From Bdellovibrionales bacterium (GTDB taxonomy: Bacteria; Bdellovibrionota; Bdellovibrionia; Bdellovibrionales; UBA1609): a DNA stretch of 64,000 bases. The first letter of the stretch is position 1, and the number at the start of each line of letters is the position of its first letter. The stretch covers positions 248,001 to 312,000 of the forward strand of contig DAIDIG010000002.1 of the NCBI GenBank assembly GCA_027459485.1, in the 5' to 3' direction. Positions 19,806 through 29,067 of the stretch are shown in pieces. The notes beneath the pieces were generated by a model. The model saw only the letters and a list, made by a program, of their open reading frames with translations, was not told the DNA's origin and made no database searches. Position numbers and translations under genes: made by a program.

Positions 19806-20485
19806 GCCGCAAGGCGGTTGTGCTTCTCTCTGCCGGTCTCGATTCGACGGTGAATTGCATTTTCGCTCAGCGCGAACATCAGGTTGATTTGGCTCTTACG
19901 TTCGACTACGGCCAGAGAGCTGCGGCTCGCGAAATTGACCGAGCTCGCGAAATTTGCCGCCGCTTTGATATAAAACACCAGGTGGCGAACCTGCCGTGGT
20001 TAGGTGAAATGACAAAAACCTCATTAGTAAACCGATCGGTGGACGTGCCAACGCAAGCGCAAGTGAGCCTCGATGATTGCGCAGTTTCATTGCGCTCGGC
20101 TGATGCCGTGTGGGTGCCGAATCGAAACGGCGTGTTTCTCAATATCGCGGCCGCGTTCGCCGAATCTCTTGAAGCGGACTGGGTTATCCCGGGGTTCAAT
20201 GCCGAAGAGGCGGCAACATTCCCCGATAATTCGCGCGAATTCTTGCAAGCAACAGACTACAGTCTTCGCTTTTCAACACGCGGGCAAGTGGTCACTCAAT
20301 GTTTCACAGCCGGTATGAACAAGACGGAAATCGTCTTGCTCGGCCGCGAAATCGGTGCGCCGTTTGACTTGATGTGGCCGTGTTATTTGGCGGGTGAGCG
20401 CCCTTGCGGCGAGTGCGAATCTTGTTTGCGGTTTTATCGAGCGGCGTCGGCCGCCGGGTTAAATATCGAGGCGGCTAATCGATGA
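19802..20485 (+). CDS. queC: 7-cyano-7-deazaguanine synthase
   Basis: QueC converts 7-carboxy-7-deazaguanine to preQ0 with ATP and ammonia. The 227-residue protein has the PP-loop SAGLDST near residue 10, FDYGQRA, VPNRNGVFLNIA, and the four-Cys zinc site in CYLAGERPCGECESC. Start is the GTG overlapping the preceding gene. It overlaps the DUF366 gene by four bases. queA and tgt are 8 kb upstream. queD, queE and queF are not in the window. Confidence 0.96.
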   Translation: MSRKAVVLLSAGLDSTVNCIFAQREHQVDLALTFDYGQRAAAREIDRAREICRRFDIKHQVANLPWLGEMTKTSLVNRSVDVPTQAQVSLDDCAVSLRSADAVWVPNRNGVFLNIAAAFAESLEADWVIPGFNAEEAATFPDNSREFLQATDYSLRFSTRGQVVTQCFTAGMNKTEIVLLGREIGAPFDLMWPCYLAGERPCGECESCLRFYRAASAAGLNIEAANR

Positions 20486-21075
20486 AAACTCAATTCATCG
20501 AAAAGACCTTCAAGTACGACGGCTCGCAATTGAAAAGCCTGTTTGCCTATTTGAATTTCGGTGTCGAGGGCGATTCGATCGTTGCTTGGCAAGGCGCATG
20601 CGACATCCCATTCGATAAAATGCTAGATGGCGAAGATTTGCGCGCGAACAGCGCTATTCGCGGCGCGAATATGCTGCACTTTATCGTTGAGATATTCGGC
20701 ATTTCGTTAGCTCATGCAGTGGCGTCGCAGCGACTTCTTGCCTCGTTGGCCGGCGATTTACTCCGTGAAAGTTCGCCCGTTTTTTCACAGTCTGAGCGCG
20801 CCCTTCGACGTGATGGTGACGACCTTTATTTCATTGATGCCAATCGCGAAGAGCGAAAACTATCGATCAGCATCGCCACCGTTTCGCCTGTGTCGGCACT
20901 TATTCATTTTGCCGTGAATGTTGACAACCGTGATACGCCGGTTCGGACCGCAAGTTTGAATGACTTCGACGTTTCGGTCGGCCCATTTGCGAAGCACCTA
21001 CTCGAGCGATTTGCGTGCGAAATGGAGTCGATCGAGCGGGCCGCGCGCAAAGTGCGACCCACAACCAGCTTTTGA
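20482..21075 (+). CDS. DUF366 family protein
   Basis: The 197-residue sequence matches my memory of DUF366: an opening FIEKTFKYDGSQLKS, then GDSIVAWQGACDIPFDKMLD, MLHFIVEIFG, the LRRDGDDLYF strand and SISIATVSPVSALIHFAVNV. The biochemical role is not known to me. The four-base overlap with queC suggests a role in 7-deazaguanine or queuosine metabolism, which is inference. It is soluble and of typical length. Confidence 0.85.
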   Translation: MKTQFIEKTFKYDGSQLKSLFAYLNFGVEGDSIVAWQGACDIPFDKMLDGEDLRANSAIRGANMLHFIVEIFGISLAHAVASQRLLASLAGDLLRESSPVFSQSERALRRDGDDLYFIDANREERKLSISIATVSPVSALIHFAVNVDNRDTPVRTASLNDFDVSVGPFAKHLLERFACEMESIERAARKVRPTTSF

Positions 21076-21104
21076 CATTGACCGATGGGGCACCGTTATA
21101 TAAT
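21072..21104 (+). promoter_or_regulatory. Candidate promoter of the amino acid permease gene
   Basis: A perfect TATAAT at 21099-21104 lies about 50 bp before the permease ATG. Two -35-like hexamers are present, TTGACA at 21072 (21-bp spacing) and TTGACC at 21078 (15-bp spacing). Neither is at 17 bp, so strength is uncertain. The element overlaps the last codons of the DUF366 gene. Confidence 0.4.
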
Positions 21105-21154
21105 CCTGCTATCAACGGTTACGTATATCCATTCTCAATGAGGGGAACTCATCG

Positions 21155-22708
21155 ATGAACAAACTTTTTATTCGTAAGCCCTTTCGTCAATTGGTTGCAG
21201 AAGGCGATACGTCGGCGACGCAAAGCGGGCCGGCTTTGAAACGGCATTTGACAGCGTTCAACCTGACCATGCTTGGCGTGGGCGGCATCATCGGGGCCGG
21301 TATCTTTTCTTTGACCGGTATCGCGGCTGCCAACTACGCCGGCCCCGCAATCGTATTCAGCTTCGTGATTAGCGGAATTTTGTGCGCGTTTGCCGGTCTT
21401 TGCTACGCCGAAATGGCATCCATGGTGCCGATTGCAGGGTCGGCTTACTCATATTCGTACGCGACATTGGGTGAGCTCGTGGCATGGATCATCGGGTGGG
21501 ATCTCATTCTTGAATACGCGTTCGGCGCCATCACAGTGTGTGAGGCGTGGAGCGGTTATGCCATTTCCCTTATTCAAAAGACTTTCGGATTTCATCTCAC
21601 AGATACGATGTTGCAATTCACCAAAGGGCCTTGGGAGACCGTGACCCTGAGTTCGGGCGCGGTCACTCACGGTATTTGGAACATGCCCGCTTCGCTGATT
21701 GCACTTGCCGTGATGATGATTTTGATTAAAGGAATTAAAGAATCGGCATCCGTCAACAACGTGATCGTGGTTCTTAAGGTGACGATTGTCGTAGTGTTTA
21801 TCATTCTCGGTTGGGGAGTTGTAGACGCGCATAATTGGATTGCGAACCCTGCCGCGACAGGGCTAATGCGATGGGTACCGCCGGCTCAGCACGTGATGCG
21901 TGATCACCACATGACGACGATATTCGGATTGCCCGGTGTACTGACCGGAGCGGCCGTCGTATTTTTCGCTTACATCGGCTTCGATGCGGTATCAACAGCA
22001 GCCCAAGAAACGCGCAATCCGCAAAAAGATCTACCAAAGGGCATTCTTTGGTCGCTGGTGATTTGCACAATCCTTTACATTTTAATGGCCGCCGTTATGA
22101 CCGGCGTTGTTCACTACACCCAACTGGGGGTGGCAGATCCCGTTGCCGTCGGTATCGATAAAATCATTGAACTGCGACACTGGCCCATGGCTGCAAAGTT
22201 CCCGCTCGGGTTTAGCGTGAAATTCGGCGCGCTGCTCGGTCTTACTTCTGTCGTGTTAGTCTTGATGCTCGGGCAAACTCGCATCATTTATACGATGGCG
22301 CGTGACGGCTTGTTGCCATGGTTTGACCGCGTTCATCCGAAATTTCAAACTCCGGCAAACGCCACGGTTGTCACCGGGATTTTTGTTCTACTGTTAGCTG
22401 GAGTAATGCCCCTGTCATTGGTCGGCGAGTTGGTTTCGATCGGTACGCTGCTGGCGTTTTCGCTCGTCTGCATCGGTGTAATTGTGCTCCGAAAAATTGA
22501 ACCCAACGAGGTGCGGCCTTTTCGTGTACCGGCTTATCAAGTCGTCGCACCTCTCGGTGTTGTCGCTTGCGTTTGGGTAATGTCCGGTTTGCCACTTGAT
22601 ACGTGGATACGCCTCGTTGTTTGGCTCATCATCGGTTTCGTGATTTATTTCACGTATGGGGTGAAGCACAGCCGTCTACGCAACGGCTCAGCTAAACCGC
22701 AGCGATAG
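21155..22708 (+). CDS. APC-family amino acid permease (cationic amino acid transporter type)
   Basis: This 517-residue inner-membrane transporter with about 12-14 TM helices shows the APC signature in TM1 (GVGGIIGAGIFSLTG), then CYAEMASMVPIAGSAYSYSY in TM3 and FFAYIGFDAVSTAAQETRNPQ in TM6. This is the arrangement of the CAT/YfnA group, which moves amino acids by proton symport or exchange. Substrate cannot be read from sequence. GAGGGGAA lies about ten bases before the ATG. It is convergent with the NifU-type gene. Confidence 0.92.
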   Translation: MNKLFIRKPFRQLVAEGDTSATQSGPALKRHLTAFNLTMLGVGGIIGAGIFSLTGIAAANYAGPAIVFSFVISGILCAFAGLCYAEMASMVPIAGSAYSYSYATLGELVAWIIGWDLILEYAFGAITVCEAWSGYAISLIQKTFGFHLTDTMLQFTKGPWETVTLSSGAVTHGIWNMPASLIALAVMMILIKGIKESASVNNVIVVLKVTIVVVFIILGWGVVDAHNWIANPAATGLMRWVPPAQHVMRDHHMTTIFGLPGVLTGAAVVFFAYIGFDAVSTAAQETRNPQKDLPKGILWSLVICTILYILMAAVMTGVVHYTQLGVADPVAVGIDKIIELRHWPMAAKFPLGFSVKFGALLGLTSVVLVLMLGQTRIIYTMARDGLLPWFDRVHPKFQTPANATVVTGIFVLLLAGVMPLSLVGELVSIGTLLAFSLVCIGVIVLRKIEPNEVRPFRVPAYQVVAPLGVVACVWVMSGLPLDTWIRLVVWLIIGFVIYFTYGVKHSRLRNGSAKPQR

Positions 22709-22712
22709 GGGT

Positions 22713-23279
22713 TTAGACGGCGATGACTTCTTCGAGTTCCGGCAACACTTCTTTCAGCCGGGACTCAACGCCCTGCTTGAGAGTCATCATGGAGCTCGGG
22801 CAGCCCGAACAGGCGCCTTGCATATATAAATACAACCGGTGATCTTCGTATCGTTGAAACACGATGTCGCCGCCGTCCATTGCAACGGCTGGGCGAATTT
22901 CAGTATCGAGAATGTGTTTGATTGTTTTCACCGCGGGCGGGTCGTCCTCGCGAATAGATGAGGCCGGGCCACCGTTTGTGGCGTCTTCGGTCGGCGCGGG
23001 TAAGAGCACGCCTTCATTGCGTTCGAGATGTTCCTCAATAAGTCGAGCGAGCGGATCGGCGATGATCTTCCACTCCACCCAGCTTTGTTTTGTCACGGTT
23101 ACGAAGTCGGGGCCGATCATCACGGCCTGCGCCCACGGAAAGCCAAACAGCTTCTGCGCCAGTGGCGATCGGGCAGTTTTGGTGGGCTCCTCGAAAAATA
23201 CGGTTTCATCGGCGATTTTGCGTGCCGTGCGAAATTTCATCGAATTCGGGTTGGGCGTTGCTTCGTAAAACACATTCAT
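22713..23279 (-). CDS. NifU-type iron-sulfur scaffold/carrier protein (Nfu)
   Basis: This 188-residue cytoplasmic protein has an N-terminal Nfu_N domain (ATPNPNSMKFRT near residue 5) and a C-terminal NifU domain with MDGGDI and the cluster-binding pair in GACSGCPSS. Such proteins carry 4Fe-4S clusters to target enzymes. The ATG at 23279 is preferred because GAGG precedes it by six bases. An in-frame TTG lies five codons upstream. It is divergent from the aldolase gene. Confidence 0.92.
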   Translation of the reverse strand: MNVFYEATPNPNSMKFRTARKIADETVFFEEPTKTARSPLAQKLFGFPWAQAVMIGPDFVTVTKQSWVEWKIIADPLARLIEEHLERNEGVLLPAPTEDATNGGPASSIREDDPPAVKTIKHILDTEIRPAVAMDGGDIVFQRYEDHRLYLYMQGACSGCPSSMMTLKQGVESRLKEVLPELEEVIAV

Positions 23280-23382
23280 GATTGCCTCGCGCAATTGGTC
23301 ATGGTTGCCTCGCGCTCTGGGCCGCGCTATATCTTCAACTCACGGTTTATGGCACGACGTTTATAGCATAAAGTGAGGCGAT

Positions 23383-24306
23383 ATGACACCCCGAGTTCGA
23401 GAGATTTTGAGTTGGTATGGAGCTGAAAATCCTGGCGTTTTAACGAACTTTGCGCGCATTTTGAACCATGGGCGCATCGGCGGTTCGGGTAAGCTTGTGA
23501 TCTTGCCGGTCGATCAGGGGTTTGAGCACGGGCCGGCGCGAAGCTTCGCCAAGAACCCGGATGGTTACGACCCCAACTACCACATTCAGCTCGCAATCGA
23601 ATCGGGCTGTAATGCTTATGCTGCTCCGCTCGGCTTCATCGAAGCCGTGGCGCGCGATTATGCCGGCGACATACCGCTGATTTTGAAAATCAATAATTCA
23701 GACACTCTTGTGGATGCGAAAGAAGATCCGATTTCAGCTGTGACGTCTTCGGTTGACGATGCGCTCCGACTGGGGTGCTCGGCGATTGGTTTTACGATTT
23801 ACCCGGGTTCGACGGAACGCAAACGCATGTACGAAGAGATCGCGGTCGCCACACGCAAGGCAAAAGACGCAGGTCTTGTCGTCGTAATTTGGTCTTACCC
23901 GCGCGGCAAAGATATATCAAAAAACGGCGAAACTGCGATCGACGTGATCGCCTATGCGGCTCACATTGCAGCCGAACTTGGGGCAAATATTATTAAAGTC
24001 AAACCGCCGAGCGCTCACATCGAACAACTTGAGGCAAAAAAGGTTTACGAAGCGCAAGGCATTCGCGTCGACGATATGGCGCATCGCTCGAAGCACATTG
24101 TCGACAGCTGCTTCAGCGGGCGGCGTGTGGTGATCTTCAGTGGTGGCCCGGCAAAATCCACTCCCGAACTTCTTGAGGAGCAACGTGGTCTCGCGCGCGG
24201 CGGTGGTTTCGGTTCGATCATGGGGCGAAACGCGTTTCAGCGTTCAAAAAAAGACGCGATTCAATTGATTCACGATGTGATGGATATCTACACAGGCCAA
24301 GAATGA
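23383..24306 (+). CDS. fbaB: Class I fructose-bisphosphate aldolase (FbaB/DhnA type)
   Basis: This 307-residue Schiff-base aldolase of the archaeal/bacterial DhnA family should cleave fructose 1,6-bisphosphate in glycolysis and reverse the reaction in gluconeogenesis. Family segments are VILPVDQGFEHGPARSF, GCSAIGFTIYPGS, VVIWSYPRG, IIKVKPP with the probable Schiff-base Lys, and FSGGPAKS. Length fits the longer FbaB-like members. GAGG lies four bases before the ATG. lysS follows by 16 bp. Confidence 0.92.
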   Translation: MTPRVREILSWYGAENPGVLTNFARILNHGRIGGSGKLVILPVDQGFEHGPARSFAKNPDGYDPNYHIQLAIESGCNAYAAPLGFIEAVARDYAGDIPLILKINNSDTLVDAKEDPISAVTSSVDDALRLGCSAIGFTIYPGSTERKRMYEEIAVATRKAKDAGLVVVIWSYPRGKDISKNGETAIDVIAYAAHIAAELGANIIKVKPPSAHIEQLEAKKVYEAQGIRVDDMAHRSKHIVDSCFSGRRVVIFSGGPAKSTPELLEEQRGLARGGGFGSIMGRNAFQRSKKDAIQLIHDVMDIYTGQE

Positions 24307-24322
24307 AAGCTCGGGTTTAGAA

Positions 24323-25801
24323 ATGAGTGAACAAGACGAAAATCCGCTAAGGGCTGAAAAGCGAAGAAAGCTCCACGCGCTTCGCGAACGCGGCATCGAC
24401 CCTTATCCGCACACATTCGAACAAAAAAGCCACGCGGCGGAGTTGCGCCAAACTTTTTCGCATTTAAACGCCGGCGATAAACTTGAAAGTGAAAAGGTTG
24501 TGCTTGCCGGTCGTCTCATGACCATGCGGGATATGGGCAAGGCCGCGTTTTTCAATTTGCAGGATCAATCCGGCACCATTCAGGTTTATATTCGTCTACA
24601 GGACATCCCGGAAAAGGCGCGCGAGGCGTTTAGGTTGACCGATATCGGTGACATCGTCGGCGTGAGCGGTTTTATTTTTAAAACGCAAAAAGGTGAACTA
24701 TCGGTTCACGCTCTCAATTTTCAATTGTTGTGCAAAACGATTGAACCGCTCCCTGAAAAATATCATGGGCTCGCCGATGTCGAATTGAAATACCGTTTGC
24801 GGCATCTCGATCTGATTATGGATCAAGACTCGCGGCGCGTTTTTATCACTCGTTCGAAAATTATCAGCGCGTTTCGCCAGTTTCTTGATTCGCGAGGCTT
24901 TCTTGAAGTCGAAACGCCAGTGTTGCAGCCTGTTTATGGCGGAGCGGCGGCTCATCCGTTTTCGACTCATCATCGCGCGCTTGACATGACTCTGTATCTG
25001 AAGATCAGCCCCGAGATTTATCTGAAGCGGCTGATCGTTGGCGGATATGAAAAGGTGTACGAGATCGCCACTAATTTTCGTAACGAAGGCATCGATCGCT
25101 CGCACAACCCCGAATTTCGCATGCTCGAGTATTACGAGGCGTACACCGACTATCAATATCAGATGAAACAATTCGAGGATATCATCGCATTTGTGGCGCA
25201 GGCGGTGACCGGCTCTACAAAAGTCACCTATCAAGGCAAAGAAATTGATTTCAAACCTCCGTGGCGCCGGCTGACCGTCCATGATGGTATCAGAGAATAC
25301 GGCGGGTTCGACCCCGATAAAGTCAGCGATGCCGATTTGTTTGCCAAACTGAAAAGTTTGGGTGCTGGCCACGAGAAACAAACGTCACGCGGTGAAATGC
25401 TCATGGAGATCTTTGAACTCGTCGCCGAGAAGCATCTCTGGCAGCCGACGTTTGTTATGGACCATCCCGTTGAAATTTCGCCGCTCACGAAATCTCACCG
25501 CTCAAAGCCGGGGCTTGTCGAACGATTTGAGCCGTTCGCCGCGTGCATGGAAATCGGCAACGCCTACACCGAACTCAACGACCCCGAAGAGCAGTTTCGC
25601 CGGCTCAAAGAGCAAGAGGCCAAACGTGTGATTGATGAAGAAGCACATCCTCTCGATGAAGATTTCATGCACGCGATCGACGTCGGCATGCCACCTACCG
25701 GTGGAGTCGGTATCGGCATCGAACGGATCGTCATGATATTGACGAACCAGCCGAGCATTCGCGACATCATCTTCTTCCCCACCATGAAAATAAATCGGTG
25801 A
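24323..25801 (+). CDS. lysS: Lysyl-tRNA synthetase, class II
   Basis: This cytoplasmic enzyme charges tRNA-Lys. The 492-residue protein has an N-terminal OB-fold anticodon-binding domain (LAGRLMTMRDMGKAAFFNLQ), motif 2 in FRNEGIDRSHNPEF, and motif 3 in GIGIERIVMILTNQ with the C-terminal SIRDIIFFP. Length is typical. Its stop codon overlaps the start of the rhodanese-like lipoprotein gene by GTGA, so the two genes are co-translated. Confidence 0.97.
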   Translation: MSEQDENPLRAEKRRKLHALRERGIDPYPHTFEQKSHAAELRQTFSHLNAGDKLESEKVVLAGRLMTMRDMGKAAFFNLQDQSGTIQVYIRLQDIPEKAREAFRLTDIGDIVGVSGFIFKTQKGELSVHALNFQLLCKTIEPLPEKYHGLADVELKYRLRHLDLIMDQDSRRVFITRSKIISAFRQFLDSRGFLEVETPVLQPVYGGAAAHPFSTHHRALDMTLYLKISPEIYLKRLIVGGYEKVYEIATNFRNEGIDRSHNPEFRMLEYYEAYTDYQYQMKQFEDIIAFVAQAVTGSTKVTYQGKEIDFKPPWRRLTVHDGIREYGGFDPDKVSDADLFAKLKSLGAGHEKQTSRGEMLMEIFELVAEKHLWQPTFVMDHPVEISPLTKSHRSKPGLVERFEPFAACMEIGNAYTELNDPEEQFRRLKEQEAKRVIDEEAHPLDEDFMHAIDVGMPPTGGVGIGIERIVMILTNQPSIRDIIFFPTMKINR

Positions 25802-26643
25802 AAACGGCTCATCGAATAGTGTCGGTGTCGTTTGCCATTGTGCTGGCAGCGTGTGCGCAAAAGCCGACCAAAACATATACCACCGCCGATATCGACACGC
25901 TGTTTATGCAAAAGAAATTGCAACGCCCGATTCGAGTCAACCACAATACGGTATTGGTCGATGCGCGCCCTGAGTTTGAATTTGCCATGCTGCATGCTCC
26001 TCAAGCCGTTCATGTGAGATGGGCTGATTTCACTCAAGATGCCAACAGCGGTGCCTTAAAGCCCGATTTAAGTCGCGTGACCAAACGCTTGGCTTTGATG
26101 GGGATTTCACCGAAATCCAGCGTTATCGTTTTGAGTGGCGGGCGCAGCAATTGGATTGATGCCGGCCGGGTCGCGTGGACTCTCATGTATCTCGGAGTAC
26201 CGGATGTACAAGTAGTCGATCAAAACGCCTTGGGGCTACGTTATTACAATACAATGCCGCCTCCGCGAAAAAATGTACCGTTTTGGATGCCACAACTCGT
26301 TGATCGCTTGACCTGCTCCGCAATGGAACTCAAAGAAATTTCGAGCGGTTCGCCGAACCCGCGCGTGCGCGTATTAGAAGTTGGCGCCACTCCGGCCGCA
26401 CTGGGTCGCACGCCACACATTCATATGGACTGGAGCGCTTTCTATAACCCAAACGGACGGCCGAATGTCAAAGTTGCTGTCGAGCTAAAAAAGCGCGGTC
26501 TCAGCCTCGAAGACCGAATTGTTGTCATTTCAGATCGTGGCCTTCGCTCGGCTGCGGTGACTTACGCACTCACAGTTATGGGTTTTCGTAATGTTGGCAA
26601 TTGCACGCCCGGGCTCGTCAAATCGAGTGGGCCCCAGAATTAA
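25798..26643 (+). CDS. Tandem rhodanese-fold lipoprotein lacking catalytic cysteines
   Basis: This 281-residue exported lipoprotein has a LAAC lipobox (Cys19). Two rhodanese-like domains follow: residues about 30-165 with LVDARPEFEFAMLHAPQAVH, and about 180-275 with VLEVGATPAALGRTPHI. At the active-site loops the first reads VLSGGRSNWIDAG and the second VISDRGLRSAA, so the usual catalytic Cys is missing in both. A binding rather than sulfurtransferase role is inferred. GTG overlaps the lysS stop. Confidence 0.8.
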   Translation: MKTAHRIVSVSFAIVLAACAQKPTKTYTTADIDTLFMQKKLQRPIRVNHNTVLVDARPEFEFAMLHAPQAVHVRWADFTQDANSGALKPDLSRVTKRLALMGISPKSSVIVLSGGRSNWIDAGRVAWTLMYLGVPDVQVVDQNALGLRYYNTMPPPRKNVPFWMPQLVDRLTCSAMELKEISSGSPNPRVRVLEVGATPAALGRTPHIHMDWSAFYNPNGRPNVKVAVELKKRGLSLEDRIVVISDRGLRSAAVTYALTVMGFRNVGNCTPGLVKSSGPQN

Positions 26644-26710
26644 CTTTTTCTTGCAATTTTAACCGGCGCGACTAGATTTTTTCAGGGATCTCTAAAAAAA
26701 GGGGGGAATC

Positions 26711-27634
26711 ATGCGCTTCATTTTGTCATTGGGGCTCTGTTTCGGCGTCACTTTTGGCTTGCTTCAAACCGCGAATGCGACTCTCCCGCCCACTGCAACG
26801 CCCGATCAGCCGGTCTTTAGCGAAACTACAGCTCTGGGCGAAGAGGTCACGTGTTTCAAAAACTCGTATCAGAGTCGTGCCTGGAACTATTGTATAGCAA
26901 AAACCGTCGGCAGTACGAATCCGGATGTTCTTTTTGAATTTCACGGCATCGGTGAAGACGAGCACGCTTGGATCAACGGCAATCGGGACTACCTCATTCG
27001 CGAAGCTTGGCACACACAGCATCTTCAGGCGCCCACGGTCGTATCGGTTTCATTTGGCAACGTGTGGTTACTCGCCGAAAAGAACGCGAAGCCGGCGAGC
27101 GGTCTTTTCGAAATTTTTCGCGATGTGGTTTACCCAAAAATTTGGCAGAAATTGGGCCCTATTCACGGTCAAAAAATATTGCTTGGCGCTTCGATGGGCG
27201 GGTTCAATGGGTCGCAAATTTATTTGAAACTTCCGCATTTATTTGATCGTTATGTTTTGATTTGCCCCATTATTGCAGATGTTTCTCCGTTTTCTCCACA
27301 GGCTGCCATTCAAAAATACATTTCAAGTTCGGGTGCGAGTCCGTTTCGCGTGTACGTCATGCTGAATGTCGCTCGCACGTACTTTTCAGACGAGAAAAGT
27401 TACGACACGGCCTATCCACTTCAGCTCGCACAAAAAGTTCTCAATGCGAGTTACCCGCCCGTTTATTTGTCGTGCAGCTACGAGGACCCTTACGGGATCT
27501 TTAAAAGCGTCGTGGCGTTTAAAAACCTCGCTGCGAGCCGCGGCATTCAGGTGGGGTGGCGGGCGACTCACGGCCCCCATTGTACAATCGATGACAATGA
27601 AGTGGCTCGCGTTTTAGCGACGGGGCACGAGTAA
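26711..27634 (+). CDS. Secreted alpha/beta-hydrolase (esterase D-like)
   Basis: This 307-residue exported protein has a signal peptide (ending about residue 23) and six G bases shortly before the ATG. The hydrolase core shows FEFHGIGED near 78 (oxyanion loop), the nucleophile elbow GASMGGFNG, a probable acid in YEDPYG and the catalytic His in THGPHC. This is the layout of esterase-D/feruloyl-esterase-like serine hydrolases, so carboxylesterase activity outside the cytoplasm is likely. Substrate unknown. It is convergent with the beta-barrel gene. Confidence 0.8.
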   Translation: MRFILSLGLCFGVTFGLLQTANATLPPTATPDQPVFSETTALGEEVTCFKNSYQSRAWNYCIAKTVGSTNPDVLFEFHGIGEDEHAWINGNRDYLIREAWHTQHLQAPTVVSVSFGNVWLLAEKNAKPASGLFEIFRDVVYPKIWQKLGPIHGQKILLGASMGGFNGSQIYLKLPHLFDRYVLICPIIADVSPFSPQAAIQKYISSSGASPFRVYVMLNVARTYFSDEKSYDTAYPLQLAQKVLNASYPPVYLSCSYEDPYGIFKSVVAFKNLAASRGIQVGWRATHGPHCTIDDNEVARVLATGHE

Positions 27635-27635
27635 G

Positions 27636-28664
27636 TTAATCAAACGTATATGTGAGACCCGCCGAGATCGTGTACGTGTTTGGATAAGGTTGCGGTGTAG
27701 AGGATTGGGTTGCCGGTTCGGTTCCATTCGTGCTGGTGATCGCGTAAGAAATCGGCGTCGATATATTATCACTCCAGAAGATTTCGGTTTTGATCGTCCA
27801 CGTGTTCGAAATGCTGTCATCAAGGGCGGATTGACTTTCGTCGTACGCGACCCCGAGGTCGAAAAGTTCAAACGAATATTTAATGCTCGCGCCTTGGTCA
27901 TAATTAGTGATGTTTCCGACCAAATTGTTTGTCGCGGGAGAAAATAATTTTGAGGCGAACGGTCGGTTGAAAATTGCAAGATTTTGAGAATACTGATGAT
28001 ATTCGCCATGTATACCGAGATGCCAATATTTAAATCCGTAGTAGTCAACTGCGGCTGAGACCGAGCTATCGTTGACGTCAATGTTTCGGCTGCTTCTGTT
28101 TTTGAATGCGTTAGCTGGCATAACAATCACTCCGTTTGCCGGCGCCAGAGAAAACGACCAACTTTTGGTCGGATTGAAAATAAGCGGGATATGAATTGTA
28201 TCTTCGGTTAAGACATCTTTTGAACCGTAATACGTAAACTCACCGCCCCAAGCAAATGGTTGGCGGTCATCGGTTTCTAAAGAGATATCAAACGTATTTG
28301 TTTGAGTCGCGGTTCCCGTTCCCGTTGCTTGGCCTGATTGATAGGCGGATTCGCCAAGAATTCCGAGATGGGTATTTGAACCGTAATAGATGTCGCCGCC
28401 GAGTTGGCTCGTCGTATCCTTTTCATTATCGAGCGAATAGTTGAAGTTTGCGGAATCCGGCATATTGTTCGGTTGTTGATCGGCATCGTCGTCGCTCTCA
28501 TCTATGGGGGGCGGTGAATGCGGCTCAAAGTCGTCCAATATATTGGTGTCGCTTGTCTTTGAACTAACGGTGGCTGCGTAGGTCGGGGCGAGCGGGATTG
28601 ATATCACGCACGCGATCAATAAAAGGCCGCTGATAGCAGCTAGTTTCACGTTTTTAATATCCAT
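27636..28664 (-). CDS. Probable outer-membrane beta-barrel protein
   Basis: This 342-residue protein has a signal peptide (to about residue 31), then an acidic Pro/Asp-rich linker (LDDFEPHSPPPIDESDDDAD). The remainder is alternating polar and aromatic strands ending YTISAGLTYTFD. The aromatic residue just before the end, the Asn/Ser/Thr-rich loops and the lack of Cys after the signal fit an outer-membrane barrel. It is the last gene of a leftward unit and its start overlaps the DUF3106 gene by 11 bp. Function is unknown. Confidence 0.7.
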   Translation of the reverse strand: MDIKNVKLAAISGLLLIACVISIPLAPTYAATVSSKTSDTNILDDFEPHSPPPIDESDDDADQQPNNMPDSANFNYSLDNEKDTTSQLGGDIYYGSNTHLGILGESAYQSGQATGTGTATQTNTFDISLETDDRQPFAWGGEFTYYGSKDVLTEDTIHIPLIFNPTKSWSFSLAPANGVIVMPANAFKNRSSRNIDVNDSSVSAAVDYYGFKYWHLGIHGEYHQYSQNLAIFNRPFASKLFSPATNNLVGNITNYDQGASIKYSFELFDLGVAYDESQSALDDSISNTWTIKTEIFWSDNISTPISYAITSTNGTEPATQSSTPQPYPNTYTISAGLTYTFD

Positions 28665-29067
28665 GTGTCTTTCGGTAATGCGATCGAATCTGCAATCTGC
28701 GCTCGTAGCTCATGCCCCAGCGCTGCCATTGCACCCGAATTGCAGACTGTTCACTTTGCGGAAGTGCTGCGAATTTCTTTAAATTTTTTCGAATCTCGTC
28801 TTGTTGCGATTTCGGTAAAGCCTGAAAGCGTTGCCAGGCCTGCTTGAGCTGCCGCTGGTCTTGAAAAGATAGATCTTGGTATTTCTGCCAGCGTTGGCGA
28901 AGGTCCGCTCGCTCGGCCGGCGTGAGGTTTTTCCATTTTGCTTCAGGATCAAGTTCGTCGACCGACGTACTTGAGTCGGATTTTGAACCGCCAAATGCTC
29001 GCGCTCCAAAAAGCGCCATGGCTGCGATACCTATCGTCAAAGTTGAAAAGAAGCGGCGACGGGTCAC
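28654..29067 (-). CDS. DUF3106-type exported protein
   Basis: This 137-residue protein has a signal (RRFFSTLTIGIAAMALFGARAFG). It then repeats the pattern W-x-x-L/F...Q-R/K...W-x-x-F/Y (for example LTPAERADLRQRWQKYQDLS, QRQLKQAWQRFQALP, IRKNLKKFAALP), which is the hallmark of DUF3106. Its role is not established to my knowledge. It overlaps the 68-aa gene upstream by ATGA and the barrel gene downstream, so the three are translationally linked. Confidence 0.8.
   Translation of the reverse strand: MTRRRFFSTLTIGIAAMALFGARAFGGSKSDSSTSVDELDPEAKWKNLTPAERADLRQRWQKYQDLSFQDQRQLKQAWQRFQALPKSQQDEIRKNLKKFAALPQSEQSAIRVQWQRWGMSYERRLQIRSHYRKTHGY

Noticed and set aside
24698-25381. 227-aa minus-strand ORF inside lysS
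   Set aside because: It is a shadow of lysS, whose class II motifs are clear on the plus strand. The antisense frame has no signature.
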